This document shows positions 11,730 through 21,526 of a stretch of 64,000 nucleotides of DNA, one piece after another. The translations under genes and the position numbers were made by a program. Origin of the DNA: Fragilariopsis cylindrus CCMP1102 (taxonomy: Eukaryota; Bacillariophyta; Bacillariophyceae; Bacillariales; Bacillariaceae); the NCBI GenBank assembly GCA_900095095.1, contig FMBT01000407.1:1-64000 (forward strand), in the 5' to 3' direction. The notes below the pieces were generated by a model, which was not told the DNA's origin, did not search any database, and saw nothing but the letters and a program-made list of their open reading frames with translations. Numbering within the stretch: position 1 is the first letter of the stretch; each line of letters starts with the position of its first letter.

Positions 11730-12555
11730 ATGGCGCTTCGTTTGGCTTGCAATCAACTTGCGAAACATATGGCCGGTTCGCCTGCAGCTGCAGCTGCAGG
11801 CCGAACTGGTAGAAACATGGCGCTCCGATCGTTTGCCACAGCGGGTTCAGAAGAGTCTGCATCGGCTATTGGGGGAACCATTCCCTCTGTTTTTGACAAG
11901 ATTATTAGTCTGACTGTAGTTGATCCCAGTGGTGCAAGAAGAAAGATCAATGGCATGGTTGGTGAGTTCATTTTGGCGTTTAAATAATATTATCGTCCTT
12001 TTTTTCTGTCATTTTCGTTTATTGCTACCAATCTTGATCAAAAGTATTGATGCTTCTTTTTGTATTCTACTCCTTCTTTATTTGTATCAGGTAAGTCGCT
12101 GTACGAGGCGTGCGAGACCAATGAAGTCGAACTTGGTCCGGTGACAGTTTGTGGGCCCTCGGAAATTGTTCATTCTGAAGAGTGGACCGAACCTGTCTTT
12201 GGGGCGGATGTTACTTCCGGATATGATCATGTGATCGTGAGTGGACCAGGTGTTAATACTGCCGCGCCAATTACTCGATCAGGTAGGTGAATATTTCTGT
12301 GTATGGGCTGGTATTAATTAATGAAGAAATTGGTTTGATGAACTGATTCTGATCCTATCTTTTACCGTGCTTTTCTTTTAACGTTTGATTTCATGTTGAA
12401 CTGATCGATTTTAAGAATCTCGAATGATTGAAGATTATTGGGACTTTGATGAAGTCTTCCCTGAAAGCCGACTTGCCTCTATGATCACGTTAACGAAGCA
12501 AATGGATGGAATGATTGTGTACGTACCACCTCGTGTCGACGACAGCAATCCATAG
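11730..12555 (+). CDS. Mitochondrial ferredoxin-like protein, probable complex I subunit C1-FDX
   Basis: Three exons (11730-11961, 12091-12282, 12416-12555; GT-AG introns, both phase 1) give 187 residues. The first 40 or so residues are rich in Ala, Arg and Ser with no acids early, as in a mitochondrial presequence. The mature part follows the adrenodoxin plan: a beta hairpin (SLTVVDPSGARRKINGMVG), KSLYEAC, and a C-terminal ESRLASMITLTKQMDGMIVYVP that matches the SRLGCQxxLTKxMDxMxVxVP ending of mitochondrial [2Fe-2S] ferredoxins. The four cluster cysteines are not kept; only two Cys remain (YEAC and VTVC). A cysteine-poor ferredoxin fold of this kind is known as C1-FDX, in the bridge between the matrix arm and gamma-carbonic anhydrase module of complex I in plants, algae and ciliates. 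Assignment to that subunit is inference; a degenerate ferredoxin of another role is the alternative. It converges with the next gene, 160 bases apart. Confidence 0.65.
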
Positions 12556-12715
12556 GACAACGATTTCAATAGCATCACTTCAAAGTGAGAAATTTGTCTC
12601 GTATACTTTTAAGTAAATATAAAACAAGCATAATGTAACTTCTAAATATATGAATAAGAAAACGTATTATGATACCTGGATAATCGTATTGGACAGTTAT
12701 AGCGTTAATTTTTGT

Positions 12716-15700
12716 TTAAAAGTCATCAAAATCCCATCCACCATCCTCCTCGTTCTTGTCAGTAGGATCAATCTTGGTTACTCTATTTCTATCGGCTCCA
12801 TTGGGAGAGCGAGTCAATTGATGTGTGCTATCAGTGTTGCCTATGAAGGATTGGTTTATTGGTTCCCGCGACGATACTGTCTTTCGTCTTGTTTTTTCAA
12901 CTTGTGGCATTATTTGTTTCGAAGACAGGGATTTAATTAATCCGAGTTGCTCGGGCTGGCAACTAGAAGTACTAGAAGGTTTCGAATGATTGAGTAACAA
13001 AGTCCTTCCTTCTTCGATAAGTCTTTTACGGTTCCCAGGTTCATTACTTTTGGTGCTACGCAGCTTATTCAAAGCTGCTTGACCTCTCTTTCGCAACTCC
13101 TCTCTATCAATCAAAGATTTTTCAGCAATATTCCTCCCTGAAACAGTCCCAGTTGCAGACGTCAAACATTTTGACAACGGCACAATCGCTGCACGTGGAG
13201 GAGGAGGCGGTGGTCGCCGTCGTTTTTGGACGCTTCGCTTTTGGTGGTCCAAGGAAATCGAGTCGACCTTAACGATGCTATTTTCTTGATTAGCATGATC
13301 TTTTGTAGACACACGAGAAATATTTTCTGCAAGTTTCTGTTCCTTCTTCTGGCGTATTATTTTGTGAGCCACTGGTTGGATAGTCTTTATCTGTTTCTGT
13401 GAATCGGCTTTCGTCTCGGCAATGTAGTCCGAAGCATCAGAGGGTTTGTTTCCAACTTGAAGTCGATTTGCAATATTGTGAAGGATCGTGGAACGATGCG
13501 ATGGATCCTCAAGAATACGAGATAATTCTGTGAGACTCTTTTGAAGCAATCGTATGGAATCTTCCTCGACGTATTTTCTGTTAGTCGGTTTTAAAAAAAA
13601 GAAGGGGTTGTTGATACCAGAATCCGTCGTATGTAATGCAGCCCATCCTAGTGCGTCAGTGTAACCGGCATTCCCAGTCATTATAACTGCTCGTCTAGCC
13701 TCGTTGTCGCCGAAACCTATCTCGGTAAGTTTTTTTACTAGATTTGAATCAGGTAAAAGAAATGTGTTCATTGTTTCAAAACTTTCTTCACCGTCGACGC
13801 TAGTAGCTTGATCAAGTGCAATTTTCTGTAATTCATCAACGCAATTTCCCCCCGTAAAAGCACTTGGTATTTGTAGGATTAAAGCACAACCTGAAATTAA
13901 ATTATCTCGAAAGTCTGCCTTATCACGCAAATCGACAAAACTTTTGGGAGTTTTCGAGTCATGAATGCACCAATACATTGTAAAACGGCTCAATGCATTC
14001 ATTAAAGAATCATTCACCAGTCCATGGCTAGTTTGACTGGCCAACTCTGTAAATAGAGACTGTATTACTGCATTATATTCATGAAGTACATGATTATATA
14101 GTCGAGCGATGGGGCGAGAAAGTAGATGTTCTTTTTTTCCAGGAGGCAAACAGTCGATAACATTATTGAATCTGCTGGTTATACGGTCAAGATTCGAAGA
14201 AACTCGAAGGATAGTGTTGAAGGCTTCAGAGTTTTTCAAAAGTTTTGTCTTGAAACGGCATAAAACAGTTTGGCAAAGCTCTTTCTTTGTCATTTGGTCT
14301 AGATAATTTTCGGTCGAAACTACTTCAGCAATAGCACCGAGTATGACACTATCCATAGTTAAATTGGTGTACGATCCAAACTCTCGGTCATATATGAGAG
14401 TCCTGGCAATCGAAGCTGCAGCGCCATGCAATCCGATTTGTAAAGCATAATGAATGACCCTACATTTGACTGCCAATGCCGACGTCTTGCTTTCGAGTCC
14501 TAGAATTGTGGCTAGATGGAAAACCCCCCCTCCAGGTAAATCTGGCAACTCCTTGTTTTGATTTTCATCTAGTATCACACCAGTAGGAGATTCTGCTTGA
14601 CGGAGCAAGTTGTTTGCATCTCGAGCATAAGCACTATCCATCCATCGCGAACAGCCACATCCGATACATTCTGGAACTTTTTGCAAGACTTTCTCAATTG
14701 CATCTAATGCATGCATTTCCTTGAAGTCTAATGGTTTGAGAGGAGTCCCTAGTTTTCCATCGAAAAGGACATTTGAGACGAAACGAGAGGCATCGAGATA
14801 ACGGCGATTAGATTGAAATATAGACTCGAGTGAAGAGTCTAAAAGCGGTATGAGGATCTGTTGACATTTTATGGCGTCGGAGATTCTACTGTTGTCATCC
14901 CTTTCTGAAAACATAGCTTCATCAACGTATTCAAGAACTGAATCCTGTATTTTTTGTTTGTCCCCTACAGTACTATCAGATCCAAGATACGACGCAACTA
15001 TTTCAAAGTAGCCCTTTTGTAGTAATGCTGGAATAACATGTTTGCATACAACTGTAGAAATATCCAAGGAGCTTCCGAAGCACACTTCATTCAAGCTTCG
15101 TATGTCGCAAAGTAGATCATGGAATAACGCCACTTCGTTCCGAGTACTTGTAATAACGGTAACAGTGGCGAAGAATGATTTGCATATTTCAAGCACATCA
15201 CAGTATACTTTTTCAAATTCGTGGTCTGTCTTGTATCTTTTAATTTGGCGCTTGTTAAAAAAAGCAAAGGGTTGTTTACATCCAGGCCATCCTGACAATA
15301 TATCCATACCGACCAAATCTTGGTAAAACGCTTGGATTTTCAATTCGTACTCCAACTCTGATGAGATGAGTCGAGCGGGTAGTGTCTCGTACAACCTCCA
15401 AATAGATCCAATCAGTTCTTTTGTATCGTCAAAAGAAAGAACAGCAGTATCCAAATTCTTTGAAACTTCCTTTGTAACAGTCATCACAAGTTCAATCAGA
15501 CTTTCTTTCTGCTTTACGAGACGATCCCTCATATGCATAGACGCCTTGCTATTTTCTGCTATGACTATTGCAGATGCCAAGACTCGTTTCGCTCCGATAG
15601 TTTCCAAGTCCCTGTATCTTATTGCTTCTTTGAGACAAAATGCGACCAAAGCTTCGTCCAAATTATCATTTGAACTTGATATGTACATTTCCGTCACTAG

Positions 15701-18700
15701 TGGCTGGACAAACTCTCGGAATTGGTAGAGAATGTCAGAACTATGCGATCCACGACCTAGAATTAAGTCAAGTAGTTCCACTAAGTTAGTGCCCAATAGG
15801 TCATCAGTATTGATACTATCACCATCAATTGAAACTACTTGGTCCAATAGCATCCTCCGCAAAGATAACCCAGTTCGCCAAGTCTTATGCAATTCTTGGA
15901 CATAAGGATCAGCTATCATAAGACTGCTTTCATCTAGGTAAGGAGAAGAGCACTTTAGACCAAATACACATAAATTGATTACATCGTCAGCATTACCAAC
16001 GAAAGTCTGCGCTCGTTTTGCTCTCTTCACAAACCAACTGGCGACCAATGCTTCGGATATCGCCTCGTCATCGAACCTGTCGTACAAGACTTTATTGTAT
16101 TCAAGGACAATCATTTCATCAGAAGTACCAAAAACAGTCGATATTCTCATCGTTTCTGATATATATTGAGGCATATGAGACCAAGGTAACTTCGAAATGC
16201 ACTGACTTGAGTGCAGGAAAAAATCTGAAAAATTCCCTTGGTCGACTACTGGAAATAAGTGACAGTACAAAGTGGAAGTCAATGGCAAAGGTAGTGCAGC
16301 CAAAATGGACAACAAATTTCTGTGAACTTCGAAACGATGTCGAAACAATACGATAGTGAGAGCTCCAACATCGCCTCGTTCTGCTAATTGTAGCGACAAA
16401 CTAAGTAAATCAAGTTCCTTGAACTCGTTCATGAATTTTTTCAAAGATGGCTCAGACTTGAATCTTTTTGAGAGAAGTTCGTATGTTCCTAACCTGACAA
16501 AATAGCTCCTTATTTTCTGTATTTTTTCGTCTTCTCCTCTCAAGAAAACACGAAGAGCCAATTGAAGTACAGAGCGTAGTTTTTCGAGCGTCAATCCATT
16601 GTCACTTATGTCGGACTCGTATATAGCTAGCGCCTCTCGAATAATATATGGCTCGTCGTTAATAGCCTTCAAACTATCAACATCTCGCTCAATCTCCCAC
16701 ATATTTTTATAACAATTTTTTATAACAGCAGCGAGCGCATTTTGTTCGTATTCTGAAAGTTTTTTAGCCGACTGTATGGCCTCTCTATGCTTCGACTCTC
16801 GTGCCAATGTCTCTACAATTGCCATTGGTTGCAATTTTTTCAGTACGAAGAACTTTAAAAAATACGCACTTGTTTGTGCTATCGATGCCGGTCCCCGAAT
16901 CTGCCAGGAAACAAAGGATAGGCTGTTATCTTCTAGATTCGATATTGCAGCCCCGGATGCTGGAAATGACACATGTATCACGGAGGTTTTCAGTGGTCCC
17001 TCTTTGAGTGTTTGTTGTGTGTTAGTTATATCATCGTCTTCCAGAAAATTAAATGTTGCAATCACAAGTTTTCTGGAATGGTTCAGAATAAAGACAATGG
17101 GAGGCAAAAATTCAACTCCACCCACACCAATGCGTCCAAGCCAGTGAAAATTACCAACAGTTGGTCTTATCATAGGATGTTTCTGTAAAGCAGTTGCAAC
17201 TTCATTTCGAAGTACCACACTTTTCACGAGATGAAACGGCAGTTGAGTTTTATTTTGCTCACTCTCAGTGTCACGATATTGCCCATACTCGTGGTGTGTC
17301 ATATTTTGAGCGGCTACTCGAGCCAGTACAGAACAATCGAAAATCTGTACACCTCCGTTAAAATCTAATACCGATAGAAAAGGTCCCGAATGATTTGATT
17401 TAGATCCGTCACAACCAGAAAATTGCATGGACACAATTGGAGCCGTTGTTGTTAATGTTGTAACAGGGGTTTGATTTTGTGAGCTTTCTTCTTCGTCTCT
17501 TTTCGACACAGTAACATCCCTCAATTCAACCTGTCGCGGGGTCCTCCATCTGCTCATTATTCCTGACGTTGCAAAAATACTAACGGGAGAGCCAGTATTC
17601 GTCCAAATAGCTTCGAGTAAACAAGAGTGCAATTGAAAGTCAGTAGAACCTTTTGGATTTGTCGGTGTCGTTGATTCTTCGGGCGAAAAGATTGTAGATA
17701 TTGCCCAAAACGTAATTGTATCACCGAATCCACCTTCAACAGAAAGTCCAGATGCACATAACAGAAACTCCGCCGGTGGACCATGAGGGTATTCGTGATT
17801 ATTCCAGATTGATTCACTGTTGACATCAGTACGAAAAACTTCCAAGGTTTGGACATCAAGGTGGTAATCTAATGTCGTCAATGCTACAGTATTTAAGGGA
17901 GAGGCGATATTTTCGCCAGTGGTATAATGATATGGTTGTGGATGCCGGCCACGTTTGCTTTTAGCATGCGCTGAATTTTTTTTGTGTTGTCGATAATTAT
18001 TTGGTACAAGTATGGGGCCTTTCCACAGTTCTGTCGGCAACGGTACGAGTTCGATATATCCTCCCAATCGAGAGATAACTAGTGTAACAACTATGGACTC
18101 ATCTTCTTCCGTTACTTGTTTGGTCGGTGCTTCAACATGAAGTGCCACGCAATCGCTTATCTTTAGCAAAGGTGATCCCGGTTGTTCTTGATCGTCATGA
18201 AACAAGTCCTTAGCATCACTCGTCATACTTTCCAAGACGGGTCCCGAAGGTCCCAACCACCAAATAGCATCCCAACCCTCTCCTGCCGCGTCGTCGCAAC
18301 AAAAGTTGTCATTGTTGCTTGACATCGACATCCTTCTTCGGTAAAACACAGTAATTCCGTCTAAAAATCCCCACGAAACAGCAATACAGTTCTGTGAAAG
18401 GACGGTTCCCCGAACTGAAGGAAGGTCAAATTGCTGAGTGCGTTCGGCATATTCTAACAGTTCGTCACGATCTGAAGTATAAAATATTTGCGAAGAGGAA
18501 CTACGTTTCCCACTTGCAGAGCGTGTAGCGCTTATGGGAGTGTGACTCCCACCTAATTCGGCAATTTCTCCTAATCCTACGGCAATGAACATGTCGGATG
18601 ATTTGGATTCGGTACGAGGTTTAGTGTATTGCGATTGTTGTTGGGTCAGCTGTCTACTTCTCGGTCCGCACCGAAACGAATTAGGGTTTTCTCGTCGCAT

Positions 18701-19255
18701 TCTCGTCGACGTCAAATGAGATCTTGCCACATTGTACACTTCGAGCGGAATACAGGAGGTATCCAAAGAGTTGATTGTTCCACATAGAATTCCATCGTCT
18801 TCGTCGTTCGTAGTATTTCGATACGTCAACCGACTGTCGTCGTCGTCCTCGTCATCATCATTGCCGCTGTCATTAGTACTCATTTTAGTAGTATCGTGAT
18901 CCACTTCTGCTTCATCTCTACTACCAAATAAAAAAGTAAAGAATCCTCTTCGCGGTTTCTTCTTTGATTGAGTATCGCAATTTTCTTGTTGATTTTGGAA
19001 GGAAGAGGCTGCACTAGCCGCTTGCAACAACGTATCTCGTTGTCTTTTTTCTTCTAAAAGTTTTGCATTCGGATAGAGGTCTGCATAAGTATGGAAAATT
19101 TCTTCTAGCTCGGCACGAACTGCATTGTCCAATATGCTTGTTTTCTTGGCTAGTGCCTTGTTTTTGTCACTGGCTGCTGTTGTCGACGGCTGGACCTTGA
19201 CTTTTAATGGGTGACATCCATTTTTTTGGACGAGAGCGTAATGTTGTTGTGCCAT
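12716..19255 (-). CDS. NBAS/Sec39-like ER tethering protein (2179 aa)
   Basis: Intronless frame from ATG at 19255. The N-terminal 800 or so residues look like a beta-propeller-type region (SWGFLDGITVFYRR; repeated short beta segments). From about residue 815 an alpha-solenoid follows (VETLARESKHREAIQSAKKL, RLGTYELLSKRF, LSLQLAERGDVGALTIVLFRHR, LLSILAALPLPL) that resembles the Sec39 domain of NBAS and plant MIP2, including the order ATYE, then the lost-cargo helix pairs, then a conserved PW. NBAS acts with RINT1/Tip20 and ZW10/Dsl1 in the NRZ/Dsl1 complex, which tethers COPI vesicles at the ER. Length is near plant MIP2 and human NBAS. Two additions are unusual: a UBA-like helix bundle near residues 1842-1885 (EIGFGDNEARRAV...) and an acidic terminal GGWDFDDF. 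A polyproline run lies near residue 2020. Upstream a 38-residue acidic/Asp patch follows the N-terminal helix. The family call rests on pattern similarity over a divergent solenoid. Confidence 0.65.
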   Translation of the reverse strand: MAQQHYALVQKNGCHPLKVKVQPSTTAASDKNKALAKKTSILDNAVRAELEEIFHTYADLYPNAKLLEEKRQRDTLLQAASAASSFQNQQENCDTQSKKKPRRGFFTFLFGSRDEAEVDHDTTKMSTNDSGNDDDEDDDDSRLTYRNTTNDEDDGILCGTINSLDTSCIPLEVYNVARSHLTSTRMRRENPNSFRCGPRSRQLTQQQSQYTKPRTESKSSDMFIAVGLGEIAELGGSHTPISATRSASGKRSSSSQIFYTSDRDELLEYAERTQQFDLPSVRGTVLSQNCIAVSWGFLDGITVFYRRRMSMSSNNDNFCCDDAAGEGWDAIWWLGPSGPVLESMTSDAKDLFHDDQEQPGSPLLKISDCVALHVEAPTKQVTEEDESIVVTLVISRLGGYIELVPLPTELWKGPILVPNNYRQHKKNSAHAKSKRGRHPQPYHYTTGENIASPLNTVALTTLDYHLDVQTLEVFRTDVNSESIWNNHEYPHGPPAEFLLCASGLSVEGGFGDTITFWAISTIFSPEESTTPTNPKGSTDFQLHSCLLEAIWTNTGSPVSIFATSGIMSRWRTPRQVELRDVTVSKRDEEESSQNQTPVTTLTTTAPIVSMQFSGCDGSKSNHSGPFLSVLDFNGGVQIFDCSVLARVAAQNMTHHEYGQYRDTESEQNKTQLPFHLVKSVVLRNEVATALQKHPMIRPTVGNFHWLGRIGVGGVEFLPPIVFILNHSRKLVIATFNFLEDDDITNTQQTLKEGPLKTSVIHVSFPASGAAISNLEDNSLSFVSWQIRGPASIAQTSAYFLKFFVLKKLQPMAIVETLARESKHREAIQSAKKLSEYEQNALAAVIKNCYKNMWEIERDVDSLKAINDEPYIIREALAIYESDISDNGLTLEKLRSVLQLALRVFLRGEDEKIQKIRSYFVRLGTYELLSKRFKSEPSLKKFMNEFKELDLLSLSLQLAERGDVGALTIVLFRHRFEVHRNLLSILAALPLPLTSTLYCHLFPVVDQGNFSDFFLHSSQCISKLPWSHMPQYISETMRISTVFGTSDEMIVLEYNKVLYDRFDDEAISEALVASWFVKRAKRAQTFVGNADDVINLCVFGLKCSSPYLDESSLMIADPYVQELHKTWRTGLSLRRMLLDQVVSIDGDSINTDDLLGTNLVELLDLILGRGSHSSDILYQFREFVQPLVTEMYISSSNDNLDEALVAFCLKEAIRYRDLETIGAKRVLASAIVIAENSKASMHMRDRLVKQKESLIELVMTVTKEVSKNLDTAVLSFDDTKELIGSIWRLYETLPARLISSELEYELKIQAFYQDLVGMDILSGWPGCKQPFAFFNKRQIKRYKTDHEFEKVYCDVLEICKSFFATVTVITSTRNEVALFHDLLCDIRSLNEVCFGSSLDISTVVCKHVIPALLQKGYFEIVASYLGSDSTVGDKQKIQDSVLEYVDEAMFSERDDNSRISDAIKCQQILIPLLDSSLESIFQSNRRYLDASRFVSNVLFDGKLGTPLKPLDFKEMHALDAIEKVLQKVPECIGCGCSRWMDSAYARDANNLLRQAESPTGVILDENQNKELPDLPGGGVFHLATILGLESKTSALAVKCRVIHYALQIGLHGAAASIARTLIYDREFGSYTNLTMDSVILGAIAEVVSTENYLDQMTKKELCQTVLCRFKTKLLKNSEAFNTILRVSSNLDRITSRFNNVIDCLPPGKKEHLLSRPIARLYNHVLHEYNAVIQSLFTELASQTSHGLVNDSLMNALSRFTMYWCIHDSKTPKSFVDLRDKADFRDNLISGCALILQIPSAFTGGNCVDELQKIALDQATSVDGEESFETMNTFLLPDSNLVKKLTEIGFGDNEARRAVIMTGNAGYTDALGWAALHTTDSGINNPFFFLKPTNRKYVEEDSIRLLQKSLTELSRILEDPSHRSTILHNIANRLQVGNKPSDASDYIAETKADSQKQIKTIQPVAHKIIRQKKEQKLAENISRVSTKDHANQENSIVKVDSISLDHQKRSVQKRRRPPPPPPRAAIVPLSKCLTSATGTVSGRNIAEKSLIDREELRKRGQAALNKLRSTKSNEPGNRKRLIEEGRTLLLNHSKPSSTSSCQPEQLGLIKSLSSKQIMPQVEKTRRKTVSSREPINQSFIGNTDSTHQLTRSPNGADRNRVTKIDPTDKNEEDGGWDFDDF

Positions 19256-20175
19256 GATTATGTCACAGACGATCTAAGTAGTCTACTTTTCTTTGAAATG
19301 AACGTTGTTCTATGTAGATACCGGTATGCTACTTCCCAGTAGTAATCAAAGTCTTACCGGAGCGGCTTACGAGTACAGTAAAGAGTAGTTGTTACCTTAA
19401 TTATTTTCCTAAATGTCATTGTAGAGAGAAAGTAGTAGTATCCATTTTTCAAATAATTGTTTGTTCATAATTCGAGAATAATAATGCATGTATTCGTATG
19501 AGTACAGTATGCGCTCGATAAGAAATACACTCTTAATTTACCGACTTGGTGTGTTTCTTACAGAGAGTGTGTTTCTTATGATTTTCGGTACGACCCATCA
19601 ATCACTTCACGGGCTATCCCGCGAAAACCGATCTGGTGTATTTCTTATAAAGCGTGTATTTCTTAAATGTGTATTTCTTATCGAGCGCATGCTGTAGTAT
19701 GCCTTGGCACAAATTGAATAAATTAGTTTCTTTTCATTCAACAGAAATTTAATTCGGGTGAACATGGTCCTGAGAGTCTCAACTGACGTCTACAATATTG
19801 GTTTATTATATTTTTTAGAAGGAGTATAATTACGTGCTTTAGAAAATAGAGTTTAAAAATGATACAAATTCATATTTAGTTACGTTGATAGACTATATAA
19901 ATTTACTATTGTATTTCAATGCGAAATTGCTGTCGCAAAATTGCCAATCATTTTCTCAAATTTCCCCTCCAGACCTCCATTGATTATCATTTCTCTGTGT
20001 ACATCATATGTTAGAACAAAATCAGTCACTATTGTGAATAAACCTTCTTCACACTTGTGGTTGCACAGACCTGCATGTGCCATCATTATCAACAATTCTC
20101 CTTTTTCAATTCAAATCAAAAACTCCTTCTCATCACGTTTCCTGACAAACTTGAGGAGACCACCTTCAGGTTTTT
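19256..20175. other. Spacer containing a MITE
   Basis: AT-rich spacer between the start of the NBAS-like gene and the end of the lysine-rich gene. Apart from the 190-bp MITE at 19505-19694, I see no coding or RNA feature; short plus-strand frames near 19941-20243 lack any recognisable content. Confidence 0.6.
19505..19694. mobile_element. MITE, Tc1/mariner-pogo type, 190 bp with TA target duplication
   Basis: The ends are near-perfect inverted repeats: left CAGTATGCGCTCGATAAGAA and onward to ATACAC, right the same in reverse with one mismatch (CAGC instead of CAGT), 26 bases each. A TA dinucleotide flanks both sides (19503-19504 and 19695-19696), the target duplication of the Tc1/mariner superfamily. 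CAG- termini followed by CTCGATAA are typical of pogo/Tigger-like ends. Inside, a 40-base direct duplication (about 19540-19580 and 19628-19668, ACCGA..TGGTGTRTTTCTTA) repeats GTGTRTTTCTTA several times, also within the termini, which could be transposase binding sites. There is no transposase frame, so this is a non-autonomous copy. The good match of the termini suggests a young insertion. Confidence 0.85.
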
Positions 20176-21526
20176 CTAAGACCCTGCAACAAGGAAAGAA
20201 GAATCAGGTATATCAAATTCAGGCTTGTAAATGTTGTGAGTGAATTTTGAGTCACTGTGCAATTTCTTGGCCTTTAGATCTTTGTACTTTTGCCCTTTGA
20301 GCAGATCTGTGAAGGCTGTTGTCTTTCCTTGTCTTTCCAAATTTACACTTTTAGTTACCTCGATACAACGTGCCAAAAAAGGGCCCAACTGTGTAGTATC
20401 GTCGTTGGTGGGAAACTCCCCTACTATTACCACACTGGAAGTTGCATCACCAGAATTATTAAAATCCGAATCTTTGATTGAGTTCAATTTGTGTGATAGA
20501 ATAGTTGCTGTAGCTTCATCATAGGCATTCTTGAACTTGATCAACCCATTGGAACTCAGGTCAGTTCCACCTTTAGCTAATGCTCTTGATAAACCTCCTG
20601 TTTTCTCCTCAAAGTCCTTCATTTCTGAAAGTATTTATGACATCCAACCTGGGATGATTACCAGTGATAAGTGTGATGCCGTCCTTGCTTAGTTTTGTTA
20701 GCTTGTTATACACTCCTTCCGCTCCACAGCTACGTCTTGTTTCTTGGAAACAACAGCAACAACAAAAGAATATATAATATAATACAATATAATACATGGG
20801 TTAGAGTATAATAGAATAGCATTATAGAATATGATACAAACATTCGCCACATGAGATTGTAGAATATAATCTTACCTTTGTTTTCTTTTTTTTATTTCCT
20901 GATTTTTTTCTCTTCTTCTTGTTTGGTTCTCGGGTTTTCTTAGCAGCCGGTGCTATTGCTATCATTTTGTCTTTTTTTCTTTTCTTCTCTGTTGCTCGTA
21001 TCTTTTTGTTCCCCTCCTTCACCTCCCGGATCATCTTCGCAGTCAATGCTTCTGATTCTGCCTCTTCTCGTTTCAGTTGCATCCTCTTTTTTTCTCTGTT
21101 GTCCATTGTTTTCTTCGCTGCTGCTCGTATCTTTCTGTTTGATTCTGCTATCTTGTCGTCCCGTAGTTTCTTTTCATCTTCTATCTTGTTGTCCTTTGTT
21201 TTCTTATCTTCTGCTCTCTTATCATCCCGGATTTTCTTTTCTTCTGCTTTCTTGGCGTACTGTATCCTCTTTTCAATTCTGTCGTCCATTCTTTTCTTCG
21301 CTGCTCGTATCTTTCTTTTCTTGGCTTCTTTCTTGTCGTCCTGTAATTTCTTTTCATCTTCTATCTTTCTTTTCTTGGCTTCTTTCTTGTTGTCCCGTAG
21401 TTTCTTTTCATCTTCTACCTTTCTTTTCTTGGCTTCTTTCTTGTCTTCTCGTAGTTTCTTTTCTTCTGCTTTCTTGTTGTCCTTTGTTTTCTTATCTTCT
21501 GCTCTCTTCTCATCCCGGATTTTCAA
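20176..21526 (-). CDS. Lysine-rich repeat coiled-coil protein (hypothetical, several exons)
   Basis: The first exon frame (from ATG at 21526) encodes about 215 residues dominated by Lys, Glu, Arg and Asp. A unit of about 18 residues (KKLRDNKKEAKKRKIEDE-like) repeats, three times almost perfectly near 21260-21480, then in degenerate form. It should form a long charged helix. A GTAAGA donor near 20876 ends the frame after KKKKTK. A second open stretch (about 20612-20760, containing YNKLTKLSKDGITL) and a third (20176-20630, containing KDFEEKTGGLSRALAKGG and ending ...DSSFLVAGS) follow on the same strand in different frames. The second and third join in phase only if a very short intron (37 bases, GTAATC...TTTCAG) is accepted, so the exon structure is uncertain. 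I recognise no domain. The K-rich part is nuclear-like, but location is inference. The opposite strand is open only as a shadow of the repeat. Confidence 0.4.

Noticed and set aside
12716-19255. Reading this gene as a Rab3GAP regulatory subunit
   Set aside because: The SWGFLDGITVFYRR segment hinted at it, but the central solenoid (TYELL, LSLQLAERGDVGALTIVL, PW) fits NBAS/Sec39 better.
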